DNA of 17,050 nucleotides, taken from contig CAMOEO010000021.1 in the NCBI GenBank assembly GCA_946612175.1, positions 1 to 17,050 of the forward strand. The letters run 5' to 3'. Position 1 is the stretch's first letter, and every line of letters begins with the position of its first letter. The translations under genes were made by a program, and so were the position numbers. Below, piece by piece: positions 1 to 5,039 of this stretch. This DNA comes from an uncultured Verrucomicrobiota bacterium. Lineage in GTDB: Bacteria; Verrucomicrobiota; Kiritimatiellia; RFP12; UBA3636. The notes beneath the pieces are model-generated. The model saw only the letters and a list, made by a program, of their open reading frames with translations, was not told where the DNA came from and made no database searches.

Positions 1-1505
1 CGGCCGTCCGCGAAGCGCATCCGCCGGGCATCGCCGAGCCCGAGCGGCGCGAGCGGCAGCTCCGCGCTCGACGTGCCGGGGAAGTTGTCGTAGGCGCCCT
101 TCGCCGCATCGAGGCGGTAGACGATGTTGCCCTGGCCGGCGTCGTAGACGTAGAGGTGCCCCGCGCGGTCCGCGGCGAGCGCGCGCGCCGTGCCGAAGCC
201 GCCGCGCTTGTGGTGCCAGAGCAGGTTGCCGTCGTAGTCCGCCGCGACGACCGCCCAGCCCGCCTCCGCGCGCTCCCAGCCGAGATAGACGCGCTCCACG
301 TCGCACGCCACGGCGCACGGGTCGCCGTGGTCGCCGCCCCAGCCGCCGCCGGCGACGTCGTAAGGGTTCGGGCCGGCGCCGTGCGCCCACCCCTCCAGCT
401 CGAGGTGGAGCGGCTTGCGCACGATCCCCTCCCACGTGTAGCGGCCGGCGGGGACCGGCTCGCCGACGTGCGAGTCGAAGCAGGCCGAAAGGCCGTTCCA
501 GAGGAACTCGTGCGCGCCCGCCGGGAGCGGCTGCGCGGAGAGCGGCCACGCGACGGCCTCGCCCGCGGCGTTCTTCACGACGACCGACACCTCGCCGGGC
601 TCGTCAAGCGTGAAGCGGATCGGCAGGAAGCCGGGCTTCTCCGCCGCGACCTTGAGCGAGCGCCAGTCCACCTCGGGGACGCCGTCCTTCATCGAGACGG
701 GGAGCGTGCGGCCGTCCGCGAGGCGCAGCGGCTGCGGCGCGCCGAGGCGGTCGACGCATTCGGCGCGGCCCCAGACGTCGGGGCGCATGAAGGTCATCGC
801 GCGGTCGGGCTGCACGCCCTTGCGGAAGAAGTCCTTCGTCGTGAGGCGCTGGTCGCCGGTGGTGCGGTAGTTCGGCTCGAACGTGAGCAGCAGGAAATCG
901 CCGGCGGCGGGGCGGTAGGCGCCGTCGCAGATCAGCGACCACGGGATCGCGACCTCCTGCACGTAGCCGCCGGGGACCTCGCGGAACGCCTCCTTCACGC
1001 CGCGCGGCACCATGTCGTCGCCCTTCGGCTGGGCGTCCTTCGCGAGCGTCGCGCCGGCGGCGGCGACGCCGTCGCGGTCGCGCCACAGGTCGAAGTGCGC
1101 GAACTTCATCGGCAGCCGCGACGTGTCGGTGTTGTGTCGCAGGTCGTTCCAGACCGTGCGCGACTGCGGGCTCGTCGCGAGGCGCGCCTGCATGCAGTCG
1201 CCCTGCCAGGGGTAGTCGCTCCCCGCGAGGCCGGGGTTGTTCATGGGCGTCTGGTCAAGCCAGCGGAAGAGGAAGTAGAGGTTGTCCCTGTCGAACATCG
1301 CCGCGATCCAGACCCCGTAGCTCGAGCGGAACGACTCCACGTCGGGGCAGCAGAAGATCGAGCCGGCGAGGTTCCAGTCGGCGAACTCCGCGTCGACCGC
1401 AACCGCGCCCGGCGCGCGGACGATGCGGAAGTCGACGTTCTCGGTCTCGGTGGCGCCGGCGGCGAGCGCCGCCGCGGCGAAGAGAAGGCAGGGTAGGGTT
1501 TTCAT
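1..1505 (-). CDS. Exported CBM9-like / FlgD-like / beta-propeller protein, 3' end outside the window
   Basis: An open frame runs from ATG at 1505 through at least 501 codons and off the left edge. It begins MKTLPCLLFAAAALAAGA, a typical signal peptide, so it is probably exported. Residues about 25-230 look like a CBM9/DOMON-type carbohydrate-binding beta-sandwich, with WIAAMFDRDNLYFLFRW and an EVAIPWSLI strand. Residues about 300-355 resemble a FlgD-like Ig fold (VVVKNAAGEAV, then PAGRYTWEG). After about 385 come propeller-like blades (DYDGNLLWHH, DRAGHLYVYDAGQGNIVYRLD). The gene downstream of the 1912-5022 gene carries the same domains in a different order. There is no REP in its 5' coding end, unlike the next three genes upstream. 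A good promoter ends about 7 bases before the ATG. The exact ligand is unknown. The ATG is well supported by the signal peptide and promoter. Confidence 0.85.
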   Translation of the reverse strand, partial: MKTLPCLLFAAAALAAGATETENVDFRIVRAPGAVAVDAEFADWNLAGSIFCCPDVESFRSSYGVWIAAMFDRDNLYFLFRWLDQTPMNNPGLAGSDYPWQGDCMQARLATSPQSRTVWNDLRHNTDTSRLPMKFAHFDLWRDRDGVAAAGATLAKDAQPKGDDMVPRGVKEAFREVPGGYVQEVAIPWSLICDGAYRPAAGDFLLLTFEPNYRTTGDQRLTTKDFFRKGVQPDRAMTFMRPDVWGRAECVDRLGAPQPLRLADGRTLPVSMKDGVPEVDWRSLKVAAEKPGFLPIRFTLDEPGEVSVVVKNAAGEAVAWPLSAQPLPAGAHEFLWNGLSACFDSHVGEPVPAGRYTWEGIVRKPLHLELEGWAHGAGPNPYDVAGGGWGGDHGDPCAVACDVERVYLGWERAEAGWAVVAADYDGNLLWHHKRGGFGTARALAADRAGHLYVYDAGQGNIVYRLDAAKGAYDNFPGTSSAELPLAPLGLGDARRMRFADG

Positions 1506-1512
1506 GGTGTCC

Positions 1513-1542
1513 ATTCTACCCGAGCGGTACGCGGCGGGTCAA
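1513..1542 (-). promoter_or_regulatory. Sigma70-like promoter of the left-end propeller gene
   Basis: On the minus strand, TTGACC (1542-1537) and TAGAAT (1518-1513) are separated by 18 bases. The expected transcription start, about 7 bases past the -10, falls next to the ATG at 1505, so the mRNA may be leaderless or nearly so. Confidence 0.65.
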
Positions 1543-1557
1543 GAAAGAAGCGTGAGG

Positions 1558-1590
1558 AATGCGCAGATTTCCTCGCCCGGAAAGCGAATG
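1558..1590 (-). promoter_or_regulatory. Conserved promoter-upstream module (copy 1)
   Basis: The block contains AATGCGCAGATT (plus-strand reading, 1558-1569), followed by a small dyad TCGC...GCGA, then a REP beginning at 1591. The same order and spacing recur at 9380-9411 and, diverged, at 16405-16440. In each case the module lies 15-16 bases upstream of a -35 element. It could be an activator or operator site. The function is inference. Confidence 0.5.
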
Positions 1591-1640
1591 TGCCCGAGCT
1601 CCGCGGGGCCCCCGCCCCCGCTCGCCGGGCACTCAGGACC
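1591..1640 (-). repeat. REP copy, - orientation
   Basis: This is a full copy with arms TGCCCG and CGGGCA, inner stem GCGGGG/CCCCGC and tail CTCAGGACC. The loop carries extra C residues compared with most copies. It forms an inverted pair with the + copy at 1695, 54 bases away. Confidence 0.9.
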
Positions 1641-1694
1641 GCTGCAAGGAAAGCATGCGTTTCTTTCTTCGCACTGCGTGCTATTCCGCTTTCT

Positions 1695-1745
1695 GGTCCT
1701 GAGCGGCCGGCGAGCGGGGTTGGGGCCCCGCGGAGCTCGGCCGCA
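1695..1745 (+). repeat. REP copy in tandem array, unit 1
   Basis: Arms GCGGCCG and CGGCCGC replace the commoner TGCCCG/CGGGCA pair while staying complementary. Confidence 0.9.
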
Positions 1746-1777
1746 CATCTTCGCACTGCGTGGCCATTCCGCTTTCT

Positions 1778-1828
1778 GGTCCTGAGCGGCCGGCGAGTGG
1801 GGTTGGGGCCCCGCGGAGCTCGGCCGCA
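1778..1828 (+). repeat. REP copy in tandem array, unit 2
   Basis: Nearly identical to unit 1. One base in the inner stem differs (GCGAGTGG instead of GCGAGCGG). Confidence 0.9.
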
Positions 1829-1860
1829 CATCTTCGCACTGCGTGGCCATTCCGCTTTCT

Positions 1861-1910
1861 GGTCCTGAGCGGCCGGCGAGCGGGGGTGGGGCCCCGCGGA
1901 GCTCGGCCGC
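1861..1910 (+). repeat. REP copy in tandem array, unit 3, abutting a stop codon
   Basis: Same arm type as units 1 and 2. It ends one base before the TGA (1914-1912) of the upstream gene, so it would be the first element of the 3' untranslated region of that mRNA. Confidence 0.9.
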
Positions 1911-1911
1911 G

Positions 1912-4900
1912 TCAGTCGAAGCGGAAGGTCCCCCACAGGCGCGGCTCCACGCCGGCCTGCGAGGGGCGGTCGCTCATGAGCGAGGTGGCCTTGTTGCTCC
2001 AGTAGTCGCGGCGCACCGCCGTGGCGCCGGCGGGGTCGCCGTTCACGCGGCCCACGTCGGCGCGCGTCTCGGCGGGCGCCTTCTTCCAGCCGAGCACTTC
2101 GAAGGGGATCACCGCGCGCACGGTCCAGAGCCCGCCTTTCTCGATCCAGGTCGTCACGCGCGGCTCCACCGCGACCGAGGAGGCGGCGAGCTTCCCGACC
2201 GGCGACTCGAAGACGTGGCGCGCGGAGGGCGGCGCGGCGGGGTTGTCGTAGTCGTACTTCACGCACACGGCCTTGCCGCCCATCTCCGCGAAGAGCAGGC
2301 GGACGTCGCCGCGCGCGGGGCCCTTGCGCGCGGGGTCGGCGCGCGGCGCGGTCTGGAGCATCAGGTCCCACGCGCCGCCCGTCTCGAAGAGCGTGGCGGG
2401 GTCCGTCCCCTTGTTCGCCATCGAGGAGCCGTTCGGGCGGCAGGTGTAGGCGAAGTAGAGGTTCGCGCCGTCGTGCTGCAGGCGGAAGAGGTCGCCGTTC
2501 GGGCCCTTCTCGAGGACGCCCACGTCCCACACGGCCTTCGGCGGGCGGCCGTTCGCGTCGAGCGTCTGGCGCGGCATCGAGCGGATCTGCAGCGTCGGGC
2601 GCGTGCCGGTGGCGGCCTCGCGGTCGGCCTTGCGGCGCGCGTCCTCGGCGATGGCCCTGGCGTCCACGCGGAAGCGGCCGGGACGGAGGCGGCGGGCCTT
2701 CTCGAGGCCGCCGATCTCGATGATGGAGGCGTGCGTCTTGCCGCACACCATCGCGAGGGCGTCGCGGCCGTCGAACTTCGTGCGCTGGAATTCGCCAAGG
2801 AAGTGCTCGTCCTGCATCGAGGTCTTCTTGAGCGTGTCGGAGTCCGGGATCTCGGGTTGCGTCCACGGGAGGCCGCAGCGCTGGTCCTGCATGAGCTGCG
2901 CGAGGAAGATCCCGTCCGCGGTCATGAGGTAGGCGCAGCCGAGGTTGGAGTTGAAGCACACGACCTCGCCGACGTCGTCGTTGAGGTGAACGGAGCCCCA
3001 GAAGCGCGTCGTGCCGATGAGCTCGCCGAGGCGGCGGCCGCTCTCGGTCGTCTCGTGGCTGTCGTGCAGCGACGGCCAGCGGTTGCGGTAGCGGAAGAGG
3101 ACCTTCCCGTCGGGCGCGATGGACATGAGCGGCTTGGAGAGCGTGAGGATGTTGCCCGCTTCGTCGACCAGATGCGAGCTTGCGAAGCGCCCCTGGTGGT
3201 GTGCGGCGACGAACGGCGGGTGGAGCGGCTCGCCGAGGTGCCCGTAGACGGGATACCCCTTGTCGGTGAACCGCACGGGCGTGAACTTCACGATGCCGTT
3301 TCCGTCGCAGCCGAACGCGATCTCGAAGTTCTCGTTCACGCGGTTCACCCAGCCCGTGCCGAGGCCCGTGACGTGCTCGTCGATCACGCACTCGTCCTCG
3401 GTCATCGCGCCGTCGTCGTTGAGGTCGGTCCACGAGAACGAGACCTTCTTTCCCTTGTATTCGGGCAGGTTGAGGCCGAGGAAGTCGCCGTTGCCCCACG
3501 CGGCGACGGCGCGCGCGTGGCCGTCCTCGTAGACGTAGAGGACGTTGCCGCCGTTGCCCATCACGTTCTGCTGGTCGGTGAACCAGAGCCTCCCGCGGGC
3601 GCGGAAGGCGTAGGTCGGCGTCCCGCCCCACGGGCCGCACGGGGGCGTGCGCGGACGGAAGAAGATGCGCGCCGGGCGGTACTTGCCGTCCGGGCCGCGG
3701 TGCAGCTCCAGGTAGCCCCAGAACGCGCGGTCGGCGTCGTCCGGGTCGATCGTCCCGCCGCCGCCGTAGTTCGTGGGCCCGACGACCGACTTCTCGCAGT
3801 GCCCGGTGTCGACGTTCCACACGCCGACGCGCTTGGGCTGCTGGCTCTGCTCGCAGATCCAGAGGCGGCCGTCCGGACCGAACTCGATCCCGAACGGATC
3901 CTCGAGCGTGTCCTCGTCCCACGGCCCGACCGGGCGCCGCCCGCCCTTGCCGAGCGTGCGGAGCGGCTTGGCGTCGGGTCCGTAGACGGTCACGACGTGC
4001 CGTTCGCAGTCGCCGACCGCAAAGACGCCGTCCTCGCGGATCGCGAGGCCGCCGGGGTTCTCCGCGGCGTCGAACAGGATCGTCTCGATCTCCTTCGTGA
4101 AGGGATCCACGCGTACGATGTTTTTGTCGCTCCAGAGCAGCAGTTTCCCGTCCGGCGTGCGGCGGATCTGTCCGGCCTTCGGGACCGGGATCCGGTCGAG
4201 CGGGAAGTTCACCACGGCGTCGGGCGCGCCAGAGAAATCCCAGACCTGGATCTCGTCGCCCGTCGTGAAGTACGCGCGGTCGCCGATCACGGCGAACGAG
4301 TTGCCGGCGGCCTTCGTGTTCACGTTGGCCGTCGCGTTCGAGCGCGAATCGACCTTGCGGACGCCGTTCTTGAAGCCGTAGTAGAAGTCGCCGTCGGAGG
4401 CGGAGGTGAACGGCGTGTTGAAGACCCACTGGCGCGTGCCCCAGAGCTTGTTCAGGTCCTTGTCGCACTTGATGAGCCCGTGCGCGGCCTCGCACATCGC
4501 GGTGATGTACATGAACTCGCCGACGCGGACGATGGACTTGGGCGCGAAGTGGTCGGCCGTCCACCCGCCGGTGCCGGCGGGCGTGTGCCACGGCGTGGCG
4601 CCGTCGGGCAGCGGCGTCGGGTAGAAGCAACCCCGCCACGTGAGCGTGTGCTCGGGGACCCAGATCGCCTTGTAGGTGTATTCACCCTCGGGCGCGCGAA
4701 CGCCGTCGTCGGGGCCGGTGAGGTCCCAGTCCACATACTGCCGCCCCTTTTCGAGCGGCTTGGGGCTGATCGCGTTGCCGACCACCTCGCCGGCCGCGTT
4801 GCGGATCTGGAGCGAGACGTAGCCGCGCGCGGGCACCTCGACCGGGATGTCGATCGCGTCGGCGGAAAGCGCCGCGAGGGAGAGGAGGAGGGCGAGCGGC

Positions 4901-5022
4901 ACCCGCCCGAGCCGGGCGGGTGTCGATCCGCCCGAGCTCCGCGGGGCCCCCGCCCCGCTCGCCGGACGGTCAGGACCGGAGAATCCAGTAAGATTGCAGT
5001 GAGGAAGAGTGTTGATTTTCAT
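1912..5022 (-). CDS. Exported FlgD-like / NHL-type beta-propeller / CBM9-like protein
   Basis: The protein has 1036 residues. Residues 1-38 (MKINTLPHCNLTGF, then SGPDRPASGAGAPRSSGG and a short basic stretch) include translated REP sequence. A signal-peptide core, VPLALLLSLAALSADA, follows at about 41-56. Residues about 65-120 look like a FlgD-type Ig fold (IRNAAGEVVG, then APEGEYTYKAIW). About 125-780 carry repeated propeller-like motifs (DGRLWICEQSQQPKRVGVW, EDGVFAVGDCERHVVTVYGP). About 820-1036 look like a CBM9/DOMON-type binding domain ending PRLWGTFRFD. It is probably exported and binds or processes carbohydrate, but no catalytic residues were identified. I chose the ATG at 5022 because ATGAAA matches the starts of the neighbours. 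An alternative is a GTG just before PLALLL, downstream of the REP. No Shine-Dalgarno sequence is evident. Confidence 0.85.
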   Translation of the reverse strand: MKINTLPHCNLTGFSGPDRPASGAGAPRSSGGSTPARLGRVPLALLLSLAALSADAIDIPVEVPARGYVSLQIRNAAGEVVGNAISPKPLEKGRQYVDWDLTGPDDGVRAPEGEYTYKAIWVPEHTLTWRGCFYPTPLPDGATPWHTPAGTGGWTADHFAPKSIVRVGEFMYITAMCEAAHGLIKCDKDLNKLWGTRQWVFNTPFTSASDGDFYYGFKNGVRKVDSRSNATANVNTKAAGNSFAVIGDRAYFTTGDEIQVWDFSGAPDAVVNFPLDRIPVPKAGQIRRTPDGKLLLWSDKNIVRVDPFTKEIETILFDAAENPGGLAIREDGVFAVGDCERHVVTVYGPDAKPLRTLGKGGRRPVGPWDEDTLEDPFGIEFGPDGRLWICEQSQQPKRVGVWNVDTGHCEKSVVGPTNYGGGGTIDPDDADRAFWGYLELHRGPDGKYRPARIFFRPRTPPCGPWGGTPTYAFRARGRLWFTDQQNVMGNGGNVLYVYEDGHARAVAAWGNGDFLGLNLPEYKGKKVSFSWTDLNDDGAMTEDECVIDEHVTGLGTGWVNRVNENFEIAFGCDGNGIVKFTPVRFTDKGYPVYGHLGEPLHPPFVAAHHQGRFASSHLVDEAGNILTLSKPLMSIAPDGKVLFRYRNRWPSLHDSHETTESGRRLGELIGTTRFWGSVHLNDDVGEVVCFNSNLGCAYLMTADGIFLAQLMQDQRCGLPWTQPEIPDSDTLKKTSMQDEHFLGEFQRTKFDGRDALAMVCGKTHASIIEIGGLEKARRLRPGRFRVDARAIAEDARRKADREAATGTRPTLQIRSMPRQTLDANGRPPKAVWDVGVLEKGPNGDLFRLQHDGANLYFAYTCRPNGSSMANKGTDPATLFETGGAWDLMLQTAPRADPARKGPARGDVRLLFAEMGGKAVCVKYDYDNPAAPPSARHVFESPVGKLAASSVAVEPRVTTWIEKGGLWTVRAVIPFEVLGWKKAPAETRADVGRVNGDPAGATAVRRDYWSNKATSLMSDRPSQAGVEPRLWGTFRFD
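4901..4921. repeat. Perfect 9-bp inverted repeat inside the 5' coding end
   Basis: ACCCGCCCG and CGGGCGGGT flank a 3-base loop, just downstream of the REP in the same gene. Translated, it gives part of the basic stretch before the signal-peptide core. It may be remodelled REP arm sequence. Confidence 0.6.
4928..4977 (-). repeat. REP copy inside the 5' coding region of the propeller gene
   Basis: Arms CCGCCCG and CGGACGG (one mismatch), with the CG-type loop. It is read in frame as SGPDRPASGAGAPRSSGG. It matches the copy at 7897 almost base for base, so these two form a subfamily. It faces the + copy at 5053 across 75 bases that contain the start codon. Confidence 0.9.
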
Positions 5023-5033
5023 CGTTCGGTCGG

Positions 5034-5039
5034 ATTGTA
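5034..5039 (-). promoter_or_regulatory. Possible weak -10 element for the propeller gene
   Basis: TACAAT lies 11 bases before the ATG at 5022. No convincing -35 is present; that position falls at the edge of the REP at 5053. The gene may instead be read through from the hydrolase gene, whose TAA at 5042-5040 is next to this element. Confidence 0.25.

Larger units (their letters stand above)
1666..1910 (+). repeat. 83-bp tandem array of three REP units between two genes
   Basis: REP heads lie at 1695, 1778 and 1861, exactly 83 bases apart. Each is preceded by a linker (CTTCGCACTGCGTG, then ATTCCGCTTTCT). The first linker, starting near 1666, is slightly shorter. The units differ at only a few bases. 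The array fills most of the 406-base gap between the stop at 1912 and the start at 1505. I see nothing else in 1641-1665. Confidence 0.9.

Noticed and set aside
1666..1910. CRISPR array
   Set aside because: The regular 83-base period has only three units with nearly identical 'spacers'. No cas gene is present. It is a tandem REP array.
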